DNA of 60,195 bases from Nitrosospira sp. NpAV (GCF_000832065.1 NZ_JXQM01000004.1:1-60195); one strand, 5' to 3'. Shown: positions 37,525-48,083, counted from the stretch's first letter. Made by a program: numbers and translations. The notes: generated by a model from the sequence alone, not told the origin.

Positions 37525-39201
37525 ATGAGAATGAATGCCACGGAACCGCTTCAATTACCAAACGTCGAAAAATTCAGGGAAATCGTGCTTTGGCCAGTGC
37601 AGCTGTTGCCGCGCCATGAAAGCACAGAGATTCAGAACCATTGGGAATGTCTGAGCGCGACAAGCGCCGATTCTGTATGGAATGAAGTGGCGGACGAGTT
37701 CAGCGTCGATCCAGCCGAGTTCAAAGAAAGGCATTACAAGGAATTTGTAACTTTCCTGCCCTTCGTACAGCGCTTTTTGTATGGTGAGGGCGGTGGCAGT
37801 GATGGCGATGGAAGGTTCGGGCGCTCGCCAATTCACGTATTTCGTCGCAACGATGTTGCGCAAGCGCGAATTACTCTCCCCGGCGACCCCCTGCCCGCAA
37901 CTTTCGATGTGGCACATGTCGATCTGTACTTCTTCTATGACATAGATATTGCCATCCTGGTCATGGAAATAATAGGCGAAAAACTTTCGCTACGACGCGC
38001 GCTTGATACCTTGTACCGCTTCGGACGGGCTTATCCGACACATTGGGAGCCGAGTGGCCGCGGCGGGCACTGCGCAGAGCACGTTGAGTGGCTCTCGCAT
38101 AGCGGTGCCGTGCTTGCTGTGTCGGACTATGAAAAGAAAGCGCGCTACCTGCGGTTTGTCGGTGAACATCGGGCACCATGCGTGGCGTCCCATTGGGAGT
38201 TTCTGATGGAACCGCTGGTGCTCGACCACTCGCAGCGGGAAGGGAGCGTCCGCTATCGGGAAATCGAATATCAACGTATGCCGCTGATGAGTTTTCTGGC
38301 GTTGGACGAAAAAGACCGGCTGACTCGTGGCGATCTCGTGCGGCTCGGATTGGTTACGCGCCCAGGCGACGCGCGGACGCTGCCATTTTCGGAACAATTT
38401 CTGGAGGATTTCGAGCGGCGCTACTGCTACGATCGCTACTGGGAAGAGGCGCAAGAACATGACTTCAGCAATACGCGCCTGCTCTCCAACGGCCATGATT
38501 TCACGATGATAGGCGAAGCACGTGAACCTTTCTTTACGGATACGGAAAGCGGCATGCTGGGTCAGTTCCGTCATCAGTACTTTCTGCTCTTTCTGATCAC
38601 GCATTTCCACAAAGCCGCATTGTTGATGCTCTCCAACCGGCTCGTTGCCGAACTCAGCCGGCTCGATATCCGCCGGCCCGATTCGGTACGTGTCTTCAGG
38701 CGCGACGTAAAACATGTCACCGAGATTTTCTTGCGCTTTACTAATCGCTACTGGTTTCATGAAGTATCCGACCAGGCTCAGGCCCACGATGTTTTTACCA
38801 TGATGAGAAACCACCTCGGTACAGACGAATTGTACAAGCGTACGCGGCTGCGTATTCTGGATATGAATGATTACCTGGAAAGAGACCAGCTAAGGCGTCA
38901 ATCCGATGCCGTGGTACGGTTGACCGTGGTGACCACGTTCGGCCTGATCGGTACCGTGACGACCGGTTTCCTGGGAATGAATCTGATCGCTGCCGCCGAT
39001 AATACGCTCGGCACCAAGCTGATCTATTTTATGCTGATATTCGTTCCAGCTGTCGCGCTGACAGTCTACACGGTGGTGAAATCAAAACGGCTGGCCGAGT
39101 TTCTCGAAGCGCTTTCCGATGAGCGGCTGACCAAGCGAGATAAGCTGAATACTCTGTTCACTATCTGGAAAAAAGAACGGCGCGCTTCGCGGCATGCATG
39201 A
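37525..39201 (+). CDS. CorA-like divalent cation channel with long N-terminal domain
   Basis: 558 residues. The C-terminus holds two membrane helices; the first (VVRLTVVTTFGLIGTVTTGF) ends in LGMNL with GMN at residues 484-486, the selectivity motif of CorA channels for Mg2+, Co2+ and related ions. The second helix follows (LIYFMLIFVPAVALTVYTVV) and the protein ends in a basic tail. The cytoplasmic part (about 1-455) is much longer than in E. coli CorA (about 316 residues total) and is otherwise unrecognised. Start: ATG 37525 or the ATG at 37531, which is better spaced from AGGA. It sits between the PII-like gene and the porin in the K+ region. Confidence 0.75.
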   Translation: MRMNATEPLQLPNVEKFREIVLWPVQLLPRHESTEIQNHWECLSATSADSVWNEVADEFSVDPAEFKERHYKEFVTFLPFVQRFLYGEGGGSDGDGRFGRSPIHVFRRNDVAQARITLPGDPLPATFDVAHVDLYFFYDIDIAILVMEIIGEKLSLRRALDTLYRFGRAYPTHWEPSGRGGHCAEHVEWLSHSGAVLAVSDYEKKARYLRFVGEHRAPCVASHWEFLMEPLVLDHSQREGSVRYREIEYQRMPLMSFLALDEKDRLTRGDLVRLGLVTRPGDARTLPFSEQFLEDFERRYCYDRYWEEAQEHDFSNTRLLSNGHDFTMIGEAREPFFTDTESGMLGQFRHQYFLLFLITHFHKAALLMLSNRLVAELSRLDIRRPDSVRVFRRDVKHVTEIFLRFTNRYWFHEVSDQAQAHDVFTMMRNHLGTDELYKRTRLRILDMNDYLERDQLRRQSDAVVRLTVVTTFGLIGTVTTGFLGMNLIAAADNTLGTKLIYFMLIFVPAVALTVYTVVKSKRLAEFLEALSDERLTKRDKLNTLFTIWKKERRASRHA

Positions 39202-39311
39202 CTCAAGCCGAATTCCACGATTGAATAATATTTGCCCTGGGAGAACCCATACCCTAACCCGTATGAAGAAGCAAGCTCCTATCGGATGCACACAAAAGGC
39301 CGCAAACGATT

Positions 39312-39371
39312 TTTACGGATTTTTTATAGCAATTCACTGATTATTTATAATATTTTTATACTTTTTCTTCT
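39312..39371 (+). promoter_or_regulatory. Pair of KdpE-type boxes before the porin gene
   Basis: TTTATACTTTTTCTTCT at 39355-39371 matches 14 of 17 bases of the E. coli KdpE operator, including twelve in a row; a weaker copy (12 of 17) lies at 39312-39328, again 43 bases upstream, the same spacing as in front of the PII-like gene. The whole region 39309-39377 aligns without gaps to 36667-36735. Possible -10 elements are TATACT (39357) or TAATAT (39371); I cannot choose between them. Confidence 0.55.
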
Positions 39372-39441
39372 AATATTCAGTAACTTATAACTGATAAACA
39401 TGCTTCCCAAGCCCGGCTTGCCGGAGGCGTAGAAGATAAAG

Positions 39442-40536
39442 ATGAAAAGGATAGTGTTGGCCGCTTGCCTACTGACAACCCTACAAGCCAATGCTCAAGT
39501 CAGTACCGGAATTTTCAACCGTTTCCTCTCGCCATTAACCATTAGCGGCTACGCTGAGACTTACTATGGTGGTGATTTCAATAACCCGCTTGGAAACACC
39601 AGGCCTTCGTTTGTCTACAGCTTCAATAAAAATAATGAAGCTTCGGTAAATTTGGCTTTCATCAAAGGATCGTATATCACAAGCACAGTCAGAGCCAACC
39701 TTGCGTTGGCGGCGGGCACCTATATGAATGCCAACTATGCGGCCGAGCCTGGCATATTGGGAAATTTCTACGAAGGTAATATCGGGATAAAATTATCTCG
39801 CGAAAACAATCTGTGGCTGGATGCCGGTATCTTCGCTTCACATATCGGTCTTGAAAGCGCGGTGGGTAAGGATAATTGGACATTAACCCGAAGTATCGGC
39901 GCGGATAACACTCCGTATTTTGAATCGGGCGCTAAAATCAGTTACACATCAAAAAATGAAAAATGGTTTTTTAGTGCGTTAGCTTTAAACGGTTGGCAAC
40001 ACATTAAACCCGTGGACGGGAATACCATTCCCGCGTTTGGTACCCAGATCACTTATAAACCTTCCCCGAAAATAACATTGAATAGCAGCACATTTATCGG
40101 CAGCGACAAACCTGACAGCAGCAGGCAGATGCGTTACTTTCATAATTTCTATGGTATTTTTAGATTGACTGACGCACTGGCCGCCGCGATGAATTTTGAT
40201 ATCGGGTTTGAACAACGGAACAAGGATTCTTCAACCATGAATACATGGTTCAACCCAACGATTATTCTGAGATATATGCCCACAGCAAAAACCGCCATTG
40301 CCGTCAGAGCGGAATACTACGATGACAAACACGGCGTAATCATCGCCTCCGGCACACCTAATGGTTTTAGAACATGGGGATTCTCAGCCAATTTTGATTA
40401 CCACATCACCAGCAATTTATTATGGCGGATTGAGGCGAAAACATTGAGCAGTAAAGACAATATTTTTACCAGGCGGGATGGTAGCGCCACCGACAACAAC
40501 ACGTTCATTACAACGTCATTGGCTGTCAGTTTTTGA
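39442..40536 (+). CDS. Outer-membrane beta-barrel porin of Bacteroidota type (BBP2-like)
   Basis: 364 residues: signal peptide (MKRIVLAACLLTTLQANAQ) and alternating beta-strand pattern to a C-terminal Phe (SLAVSF). Segments such as ISGYAETYYGGDFNNPLGN, NTRPSFVYSFNKNNEASVNL, AAEPGILGNFYEGNIGIKLS and GTPNGFRTWGFSANFDYHI strongly resemble the porin found with kdp genes in Bacteroidota. Base composition is visibly lower in GC than kdp and the flanking genes, which together with this resemblance suggests horizontal transfer. KdpE-type boxes lie upstream, so a K+-linked outer-membrane channel is likely. The ribosome binding site is weak (GGAGG is 14 bases from the ATG). Confidence 0.75.
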   Translation: MKRIVLAACLLTTLQANAQVSTGIFNRFLSPLTISGYAETYYGGDFNNPLGNTRPSFVYSFNKNNEASVNLAFIKGSYITSTVRANLALAAGTYMNANYAAEPGILGNFYEGNIGIKLSRENNLWLDAGIFASHIGLESAVGKDNWTLTRSIGADNTPYFESGAKISYTSKNEKWFFSALALNGWQHIKPVDGNTIPAFGTQITYKPSPKITLNSSTFIGSDKPDSSRQMRYFHNFYGIFRLTDALAAAMNFDIGFEQRNKDSSTMNTWFNPTIILRYMPTAKTAIAVRAEYYDDKHGVIIASGTPNGFRTWGFSANFDYHITSNLLWRIEAKTLSSKDNIFTRRDGSATDNNTFITTSLAVSF

Positions 40537-40786
40537 TGCAATCCTTTGCTCGCAAAACAGTAACCCGTCGTTATATTGAATAGACATCAAAAATTCTTAC
40601 CCAATAGATTCAGGGCACCGAATCCGCTTGCGTGAACAGAGTCAATTTTTCAAACAAGGCCTCCGGAACGCCTGGCGCATCTGTCCTTCGCGAGTCCGAT
40701 TGACGGCAATCATAAACGATGGTCGGAATTTACTGAAAAAACGTATAAAATAGCGGGTTTTTTGCCATCTTTTCAGGAAATATGCT

Positions 40787-42391
40787 TTGATCACCACTGC
40801 CAATATCACCATGCAGTTCGGGGCCAAGCCCTTGTTTGAAAATGTTTCCGTCAAATTCGGCGATGGCAATCGCTATGGCCTGATCGGAGCCAACGGCTCC
40901 GGCAAATCCACCTTCATGAAAATCCTCGGCGGTGATCTGGAGCCCACTTCCGGCAATGTCAGCGTCGATGCCGGTGAGCGGGTGGGTAAATTGCGGCAGG
41001 ATCAGTTTGCTTTCGAGAATTGTCTGGTGATTGATACCGTAATGATGGGGCACGAGGAGTTGTGGCGCGTGAAGGAGGAACGCGATGCGATCTATGCCAA
41101 TCCCGATGCCAGCGAGGACGACTATATGCACGCCGCCGAACTTGAGACGCGCTTTGCCGAGCTGGATGGCTATTCCGCCGAAGCGCGGGCTGGGGAATTG
41201 CTGCTGGGCGTGGATATTCCGCTGTCACAGCATGCGGGACTGATGAGCGCCATAGCGCCCGGATTCAAGCTGCGTGTACTGCTGGCGCAAGCACTGTTTG
41301 CGGATCCTGAAATTCTACTGCTGGATGAACCCACCAATAATCTGGACATCAACACCATCCGCTGGCTTGAAGACGTCATCAACGCAAGCAGGAGCACCAT
41401 CGTCATCATTTCACACGATCGGCATTTCCTGAACAGTGTCTGTACACACATGGCGGATCTGGATTATGGCGAAATCCGTATTTATCCCGGTAATTACGAT
41501 GACTACATGACCGCATCGACTCAGGTACGCGAGCGCATGCTGGCTGACAACGCCAAGAAGAAAACCCAGATTGCGGAATTGCAGTCGTTTGTCAGCCGTT
41601 TTTCCGCCAATGCCTCCAAGGCGCGGCAAGCTACCAGCCGCGCACGCCAGATCGAGAAAATAAAGCTGGAGGATGTAAAACCTTCCAGCCGCCAGTATCC
41701 CTACATCCGCTTTGAAACGGATGAGCGGGAGAAACTGCATCGCCTGGCGGTATCAGTGCAAAGTATCAGCAAGCATTTCCCCGGCATGGAAAAACCGCTG
41801 CTAAAAAAATTCAGCCTCAACGTCGAAGCAGGCGAGAAAATTGCCATCATCGGTCCCAATGGTATCGGCAAGACCACGCTGCTGCGATGCGTGGCCGGCG
41901 ATCTGGTACCCGATGCGGGAGAAGTGAAATGGGCGGAAAAAGCACGCCCTGGTTACTTTGCCCAGGATCATGCCAGTGATTTTGAAGCAGACATGCCGCT
42001 CACAGACTGGATGACACAGTGGCGGCGGGAACATGACGACGACCAGACCGTGCGCAGCATTCTTGGCAGGCTGCTGTTCTCCGGCGATGAAGTAAAGAAA
42101 CCGGTTAAAGTCATCTCCGGCGGCGAGGAAGGACGCATGCTGTTCGGCAAGCTCATGCTGCAAAAAAACAATGTATTGCTCATGGACGAACCCACCAACC
42201 ATCTCGACATGGAATCCATCGAATCCCTGAATAGCGCACTGGAAAAATATACGGGAACACTGATTTTCGTTTCGCACGACCGGGAGTTCGTATCCTCGCT
42301 AGCCACTCGCATCGTCGAAATGAAGCCGGATAGAATCAGCGATTTCAAGGGCAGCTATGAGGACTATCTGCTGGGTGAAGGAGTGGTATGA
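40787..42391 (+). CDS. ybiT: ABC-F family ATPase, YbiT-type
   Basis: 534 residues with two ABC domains and no membrane part. First domain: Walker [10 protein letters not shown], Walker [13 protein letters not shown], with the canonical signature replaced by [10 protein letters not shown]; second: Walker [10 protein letters not shown], signature [10 protein letters not shown], Walker [13 protein letters not shown]. The linker ([20 protein letters not shown]) is nearly identical to E. coli YbiT, a ribosome-associated ABC-F translation factor. The frame begins with TTG at 40787 (AGGAAA 8 bases upstream); an ATG nearby is in another frame. Confidence 0.92.
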   Translation: MITTANITMQFGAKPLFENVSVKFGDGNRYGLIGANGSGKSTFMKILGGDLEPTSGNVSVDAGERVGKLRQDQFAFENCLVIDTVMMGHEELWRVKEERDAIYANPDASEDDYMHAAELETRFAELDGYSAEARAGELLLGVDIPLSQHAGLMSAIAPGFKLRVLLAQALFADPEILLLDEPTNNLDINTIRWLEDVINASRSTIVIISHDRHFLNSVCTHMADLDYGEIRIYPGNYDDYMTASTQVRERMLADNAKKKTQIAELQSFVSRFSANASKARQATSRARQIEKIKLEDVKPSSRQYPYIRFETDEREKLHRLAVSVQSISKHFPGMEKPLLKKFSLNVEAGEKIAIIGPNGIGKTTLLRCVAGDLVPDAGEVKWAEKARPGYFAQDHASDFEADMPLTDWMTQWRREHDDDQTVRSILGRLLFSGDEVKKPVKVISGGEEGRMLFGKLMLQKNNVLLMDEPTNHLDMESIESLNSALEKYTGTLIFVSHDREFVSSLATRIVEMKPDRISDFKGSYEDYLLGEGVV

Positions 42392-42429
42392 GTAATTTCT
42401 CCTATTTAACCACTGAGAAAATACCTTAA

Positions 42430-42546
42430 ATTTCGTCGTTCCCCGCTTGACCCGGAATCCAGCCTAAACCGACAAAGGCATGCTTTGCGCGCCACCAGAT
42501 ACTGGCTTCCGCTGGCATGACATCCCCTTCCGCCATTCCCGCGAAA
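42430..42546. repeat. Degenerate dispersed intergenic repeat
   Basis: Contains, read on the minus strand, TGGATTCCGGGTCAAGCGGG and, nearby, the plus-strand TTCCCGCGAAAGCG: both are parts of the TGGATTCCCGCTTTCGCGGGAATGACG-type palindromic repeat widely scattered between genes in beta- and gammaproteobacteria. The copy is broken and has no ORF. Assignment is by pattern memory. Confidence 0.4.
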
Positions 42547-42581
42547 GCGAGCATCGCCCGTTGCTCTGTACCGATGCTCGC
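42547..42581 (-). terminator. Hairpin at the 3' end of ampD
   Basis: Perfect 10-bp stem GCGAGCATCG (42547-42556) with CGATGCTCGC (42572-42581), 15-base loop, 5 bases beyond the ampD stop codon. On the minus strand it is followed by TTTCGC, a weak T-run. Likely ampD terminator. Confidence 0.5.
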
Positions 42582-42585
42582 CGGA

Positions 42586-43149
42586 TCAACAGCCCGCGGC
42601 AAGCAGAGCCGCGCGATAGCGCTCCCAGTCAAAGCAAGGACCAGGATCGGTCTTGCGGCCCGGCGAAATATCGGAATGTCCGGCGATACCGGTAATGGGA
42701 TAGGCCTTTTGCAACGCCAGCGTGAGCGCTATCAATGCCGCATACTGGCCGCCGGTAAACGGTTGGGTGTCACCGCCTTCAAGCTCTATGCCGATTGAGA
42801 AATCGTTACAGCGGGCCCTGCCCTGCCAGCAGGATGCTCCCGCATGCCATGCGCGTTTTTCGCAGGGAACGAACTGGATGATCTCGCCGTCCCGGCGGAT
42901 GAAGAAATGAGTCGACACCCTGAGATCACGTAATCTCGGGTAGTAGGGGTGGGCGTCGAGATCAAGCCTGTTGGTGAATAGCTCGACGACACCGTCACCG
43001 CCGAATTCGTCCGGGGGCAGGCTGATGTTGTGGATCACCAGCAAATCGATCGCACCCCCGGCCGGACGCTCGTCGCAATTGGGTGAAGGGATGAAGCGTA
43101 CACCGTCCAGGCAGCCCGTTTCGTCAATTTGTAGAGGGGTAACCTTCAC
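42586..43149 (-). CDS. ampD: 1,6-anhydro-N-acetylmuramyl-L-alanine amidase AmpD
   Basis: 187 residues, the normal size. The amidase-2 zinc ligands are visible in LLVIHNISLPP (His about 40), and AGHSDISPGRKTDPGPCFDW (His and Asp near the end). AmpD cleaves anhydro-muropeptides in cytoplasmic wall recycling and, in bacteria with ampC, keeps beta-lactamase low. It is transcribed away from the PP0621-type gene region on the same strand, 53 bases downstream of it. Confidence 0.93.
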   Translation of the reverse strand: MKVTPLQIDETGCLDGVRFIPSPNCDERPAGGAIDLLVIHNISLPPDEFGGDGVVELFTNRLDLDAHPYYPRLRDLRVSTHFFIRRDGEIIQFVPCEKRAWHAGASCWQGRARCNDFSIGIELEGGDTQPFTGGQYAALIALTLALQKAYPITGIAGHSDISPGRKTDPGPCFDWERYRAALLAAGC

Positions 43150-43202
43150 ACGCTGCCGGGTCCAAATTGCCTGAGTCGCCGTAAATTCGAAAGAGTTGAA
43201 TC

Positions 43203-43442
43203 CTAGCGCTGCAAGTGCAAACGACGATGCTCGTCGCTACAGAAAAACTTGTCTTCGGAGAGAATGCTTTCGCTTTTCGGCAAATGCACGCCGCAGTGGG
43301 TGCAGCGCACCATATCTTCGCCTTCGATGGACGGAGACTCTTTCTGAGCCTCCTCCTGCCGCTTTTTTAAGCCGCGCCGATAGCTCCGTATTGCCCAGAA
43401 AACAAGCACGGCGATAAGGGCAAAAAATAGCAGTCTACCCAA
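43203..43442 (-). CDS. PP0621-type small membrane protein with zinc-ribbon-like end
   Basis: 79 residues: one N-terminal membrane helix (LLFFALIAVLVFWAIRSY), a charged middle, then MVRCTHCGVHLPKSESIL and KFFCSDEHRRLHLQ, a C-x2-C ... C-x2-H-type metal site. This layout is typical of the PP0621 family of unknown function in beta- and gammaproteobacteria. It is followed by ampD and preceded by tRNA-Pro on the same strand. Confidence 0.8.
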   Translation of the reverse strand: MGRLLFFALIAVLVFWAIRSYRRGLKKRQEEAQKESPSIEGEDMVRCTHCGVHLPKSESILSEDKFFCSDEHRRLHLQR

Positions 43443-43471
43443 CGCGTCGACTCCGTTACCGCATCAAAAAT

Positions 43472-43548
<77 letters not shown>

Positions 43549-43887
43549 AAATATCATCAACTTGTAATACTAATGATACGCACTGTCTTCAATACCTGTA
43601 CACACCCAGCGCATGGGCAGCAATTGTACGCAGGAAGGGGCATCCGGGCAATCCAAAATTGTTCCGGAAAGCCCTTCCACATCCTTACGCAGCCAAAAAT
43701 TATGTCAAGTAAGTATGCAAACAGTGATTAACGCCAACTCCGGCTCCCTGCGTCCTGGATAATCTTTAAAATCAGCGTCAAGGATGAGCTGGTGGCGGGG
43801 GCAGCGACAAATCTCCACACGCCAAGACTGGAGACCAGAATCGCCGGGCGCCTGCAATCGCACTTATCCGAATATTTAACGGAAAAC
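43549..43887. other. Intergenic region between tRNA-Pro and ispB
   Basis: 339 bases on the downstream side of ispB and upstream side of the tRNA. Besides the tRNA promoter I see no gene; short frames across it lack recognisable sequence. Confidence 0.4.
43564..43592 (-). promoter_or_regulatory. Likely sigma-70 promoter of tRNA-Pro
   Basis: On the minus strand TTGAAG (43592-43587), a 17-base spacer and TATTAC (43569-43564) lie 16 bases before the tRNA 5' end. Good agreement with -35/-10 consensus. Confidence 0.45.
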
Positions 43888-44856
43888 CTAATAATTGCGC
43901 GCCACCGCAAAAGTGGTCAGTTGTAACAGACACTCCTTGTAATCAGAATCCTGGATTGATGAAATCGTTGCGGACGCCGTCTCGGATTCGGCTTGTGCCC
44001 GCTGCCGCGTATAAGCCAGCGCGCCGGTCTGCTGGATAACCTCCAGAACCGGCCCGAAACCACCTTCCCCACCCTTCTCGATGGCGTTGCGTATGATGGC
44101 GGCCTGTTCCTCAGATCCTGTTTTCATTGCATAAATCAGCGGCAGTGTGGGCTTGCCTTCGGCCAGGTCATCGCCCAGATTCTTGCCCGTTTCCTGATAA
44201 TCCCCGGAATAATCCAGCATGTCATCGGTCAACTGAAACGCCGTCCCAAGATGCATGCCGTAAGCGGCCATCGCTTGCTCCTCCGCCGGTGTGGCATTGC
44301 CTAGAATTGCGCCTAATCGCGTTGCCGCCTCGAATAGCTTGGCGGTTTTATAACGGATCACCCTCAGGTAGTTTTCCTCATCAACGCCGGGATCGCGGCA
44401 ATTGAGCAACTGCAATACCTCGCCTTCCGCGATGGTATTGGTGGCATCGGCCAATACCCGCATGACCCGCATATTATCCACTTCTACCATCATCTGGAAT
44501 GCACGCGAGTAAAGAAAATCTCCGACCAGTACGCTTGCGGCATTACCGAACAAGGCATTGGCCGTAGCCTTGCTACGCCGTAATTCGGAGGCATCCACGA
44601 CATCGTCATGCAATAAGGTTGCGGTATGAATGAACTCCACGACCGCCGCAAGATTGAAATGGTACTTGCCGGGATAGCCGAATGCGCCAGCGGCAAGAAT
44701 CACCAGTGCGGGCCGCAGGCGTTTCCCGCCACTGTTGATAATATATTCGCTTACCTGCCGGATGAGCCCGACATCGGAATAGAGCTTGTCGCGGATAACC
44801 GCATCCACCGCATCCATGTCCTGGGCGATAAGACTTCTGATACGTTCAATTGACAC
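43888..44856 (-). CDS. ispB: Octaprenyl diphosphate synthase (polyprenyl synthetase) IspB
   Basis: About 322 residues. Both Asp-rich motifs of trans-prenyltransferases are present: TLLHDDVVDASELRR (first, DDxxD) and QLTDDMLDYSGD (second), plus GGKRLRPAL for isopentenyl-PP binding. It makes the C40-type side chain of ubiquinone. The frame is open from an ATG at 44883, but the GTG at 44856 (VSIERIRSL) has AGGA correctly spaced and gives the family's normal N-terminus. It is divergent from rplU. Confidence 0.93.
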   Translation of the reverse strand: MSIERIRSLIAQDMDAVDAVIRDKLYSDVGLIRQVSEYIINSGGKRLRPALVILAAGAFGYPGKYHFNLAAVVEFIHTATLLHDDVVDASELRRSKATANALFGNAASVLVGDFLYSRAFQMMVEVDNMRVMRVLADATNTIAEGEVLQLLNCRDPGVDEENYLRVIRYKTAKLFEAATRLGAILGNATPAEEQAMAAYGMHLGTAFQLTDDMLDYSGDYQETGKNLGDDLAEGKPTLPLIYAMKTGSEEQAAIIRNAIEKGGEGGFGPVLEVIQQTGALAYTRQRAQAESETASATISSIQDSDYKECLLQLTTFAVARNY

Positions 44857-44978
44857 AGGGGTTCCTGAAAAAAAAGGTGCCATGGTAGAAACGTCGCTGC
44901 CAACGTGTCAAGCTCGACAATTGGGACAGCTACGCAGACAACTGCGATTTTGACACAAAACTCATTTGCAACAGGCCT

Positions 44979-45036
44979 TTGACCTTGGAGAAGCGGGTAT
45001 GTATAATGCGCGCTTAATTCTTTCGGGGCGTCCCGA
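44979..45036 (+). promoter_or_regulatory. Sigma-70 promoter of rplU-rpmA and leader hairpin
   Basis: TTGACC (44979-44984), exactly 17 bases, then a perfect TATAAT (45002-45007): one of the best promoters in the window, with a start near 45014. A short hairpin TCGGG-GCGT-CCCGA (45023-45036) lies in the leader before the rplU ATG at 45060; it may be the binding site for autoregulation by a ribosomal protein, which is inferred. Confidence 0.75.
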
Positions 45037-45059
45037 GAGAGCAATAACCGGAGTCGAAC

Positions 45060-45371
45060 ATGTACGCGATCATAAAAACCGGCGGAAAACAATACCGTGT
45101 TGAAGCCGGACTAAAACTCAAAATAGAACAGATACCGGCAGATATTGGCAGCGAGCTGTCCATAGACCAGGTATTAATGATTTCCGATGGCGACAATGTC
45201 TCGATGGGCAAACCGCTGTTAAGCGGTGCCTCGGTTACGGCGACCGTGCTGAATCAGGGCAGACACGACAAGGTGCGTATTTTCAAGATGCGGCGGCGGA
45301 AGCATTATCAGAAACATCAGGGACATCGGCAGAATTATACTGAAATCCAGATTACCGGCATTTCGGCATAG
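45060..45371 (+). CDS. rplU: 50S ribosomal protein L21
   Basis: 103 residues, standard length. The family opening [17 protein letters not shown] and the RNA-binding end [19 protein letters not shown] are clear. First gene of rplU-rpmA-obgE, behind a strong promoter. Confidence 0.98.
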   Translation: MYAIIKTGGKQYRVEAGLKLKIEQIPADIGSELSIDQVLMISDGDNVSMGKPLLSGASVTATVLNQGRHDKVRIFKMRRRKHYQKHQGHRQNYTEIQITGISA

Positions 45372-45383
45372 GGAGAGTTTACC

Positions 45384-45641
45384 ATGGCACATAAAAAAGC
45401 AGGTGGGAGTTCCAGAAACGGTCGTGATTCGAATTCCAAGCGTCTGGGTGTAAAAAGCTACGGGGGCGAGTTGATCCCGGCCGGCAGTATCATTATCCGC
45501 CAGCGGGGCACGCAAGTCCATGCCGGCGACAATGTCGGCATGGGCAAGGATCATACCTTGTTCGCCAAGATTACCGGCACTGTCAACTTCCGCACGAAAG
45601 GCGCGACGCATCGCAAAACAGTAAGCATCATACCGGCCTAA
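45384..45641 (+). CDS. rpmA: 50S ribosomal protein L27
   Basis: 85 residues beginning [20 protein letters not shown], with the conserved GNILVRQRGT-type stretch ([18 protein letters not shown]). The N-terminal tail reaches the peptidyl transferase centre. Ribosome binding site GGGAGAG lies upstream; 12 bases after rplU. Confidence 0.98.
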   Translation: MAHKKAGGSSRNGRDSNSKRLGVKSYGGELIPAGSIIIRQRGTQVHAGDNVGMGKDHTLFAKITGTVNFRTKGATHRKTVSIIPA

Positions 45642-45658
45642 GATAAACTTTTGCGCGG

Positions 45659-45690
45659 AAAAAGCCCTGTCAGCCCCGGCAGGGCTTTTT
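45659..45690 (+). terminator. Rho-independent terminator between rpmA and obgE
   Basis: Perfect 11-bp stem AAAAAGCCCTG (45659-45669) with CAGGGCTTTTT (45680-45690), 10-base loop, ending in T5. It can partly separate the very strong ribosomal protein transcript from obgE. Confidence 0.85.
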
Positions 45691-45723
45691 CATTTTGGGC
45701 ATATGTATTTTTTGCGGGATTAA

Positions 45724-46779
<1,056 letters not shown>

Positions 46780-46841
46780 GGGCCTGATTTGCTATGTGAT
46801 TTAAAGCCGTGAAGAACTGATGCATGGTGTCATACGCTCCC

Positions 46842-48083
46842 TCAATCGATCTTTCCAAGCATTTTCTTTCGTACCCAGCGCTTCTTCTGCCAGATAATCA
46901 CGCCGGTAACAGAGAGCGTCGCTACCAGCAATCCCATCGCGGATATAAAAATACGCCCCGGCAGACCGAGGATACGGCCGGAATGCAAGGGGAACTGAGC
47001 TTGCATAAAGATATCTCCCGCACTGCCGGTGCCGGGTATATTGGCCCCGGCGGGCGATCCATCCTTGCCGTCGAAATACAGGGAGGGATTGCCCAGGCCA
47101 ATATCGCCATGCTCGTGGCCCGGCTCGAAAAAAGTCACACCATAGATACCGAACTCGGGCACATAAAATATTCCGCCCGGTGGGGCGCTCCAACCAAGCC
47201 TTTTAGCTTCCGCCGTAGCGCGCTGGAGGATGGTGTGCCGATCAACCACCGGCTCAATGGGCTGATCAGGTGGATTGGGCGTACCCGTGAAAGGGCTTGG
47301 GGTCAATGTCGAGAATAGCGATACCACGGGCCTCATGACCTCCTGATTGAGGTTCATGGACGTTGCGGTTACGGCCAGAAGCAGCAAGAAGCCCCACACC
47401 CATACCCCGCCGGAACGGTGCATGTCAAAGTTGAGCTTGGAGCGGCCCTGCCGCCACCGAAAAATGAATGACTTACGCCATGCGCTCGCCTTGGGAAACG
47501 AAATCCATAACGCAATGCAGCAGTCGAGAGCCCAGACAATGGCAAGGATCCCCATGAACAGGACACCAAACTCGATCCCAAACCCATCGGGGATATGCAT
47601 GCTGTAGTGCAATTTGTACAAGAATGGGAGTAAATTTTCTCGGCTGAGCGAAACCTCTCCCCACATCCGTTTTCCTCGTAGTTCCCCGTTCACGGGATCG
47701 AGCGCAACCTGGTTGAAATCCAACTCGAACGCTTTGCCGGATGCGGGATCAAGGCGCGGGCCGATCCCCACACCCAGGTTTTGTCCGGACTCCACCGCGA
47801 GTGGAACCCAGGTTATCATCAGCCGGTGATCGGCTGCTTCCAGTTTCTCGGCAATCAGCAGGGGGGGGAGCGGCTTTCCCGGCCCACGCGCTTCGAATAG
47901 CTGCGGATTGAGCCACTCATCCAGTTCATGATCCCACGAGATGATTGCACCGGTAAGACCGGAAATAAAAAGGAATACTGCCAGAAAAAGACCGGCCCAA
48001 CGGTGCATCAGGACAAGAAAATTACGCCCGATTGACAGTTTGGCAGCGCGTTGTTTTTCGAATTGCTCGATTACATTGGACAT
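46842..48083 (-). CDS. PepSY-associated membrane protein, possible siderophore-iron reductase
   Basis: 413 residues with four membrane helices and the PepSY_TM features HRWAGLFLAVFLFISGLTGA near the start, KLHYSMHIPDGFG and DMHRSGGVWVWGFLLLLAVT in the middle, and VTGVIIWQKKRW at the end. Conserved His residues could bind haem. Members such as FpvG and FoxB near TonB receptors help release iron from siderophores in the periplasm or inner membrane. It follows the cyclic-peptide exporter by 27 bases on the same strand, so both probably form an operon. Confidence 0.8.
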   Translation of the reverse strand: MSNVIEQFEKQRAAKLSIGRNFLVLMHRWAGLFLAVFLFISGLTGAIISWDHELDEWLNPQLFEARGPGKPLPPLLIAEKLEAADHRLMITWVPLAVESGQNLGVGIGPRLDPASGKAFELDFNQVALDPVNGELRGKRMWGEVSLSRENLLPFLYKLHYSMHIPDGFGIEFGVLFMGILAIVWALDCCIALWISFPKASAWRKSFIFRWRQGRSKLNFDMHRSGGVWVWGFLLLLAVTATSMNLNQEVMRPVVSLFSTLTPSPFTGTPNPPDQPIEPVVDRHTILQRATAEAKRLGWSAPPGGIFYVPEFGIYGVTFFEPGHEHGDIGLGNPSLYFDGKDGSPAGANIPGTGSAGDIFMQAQFPLHSGRILGLPGRIFISAMGLLVATLSVTGVIIWQKKRWVRKKMLGKID

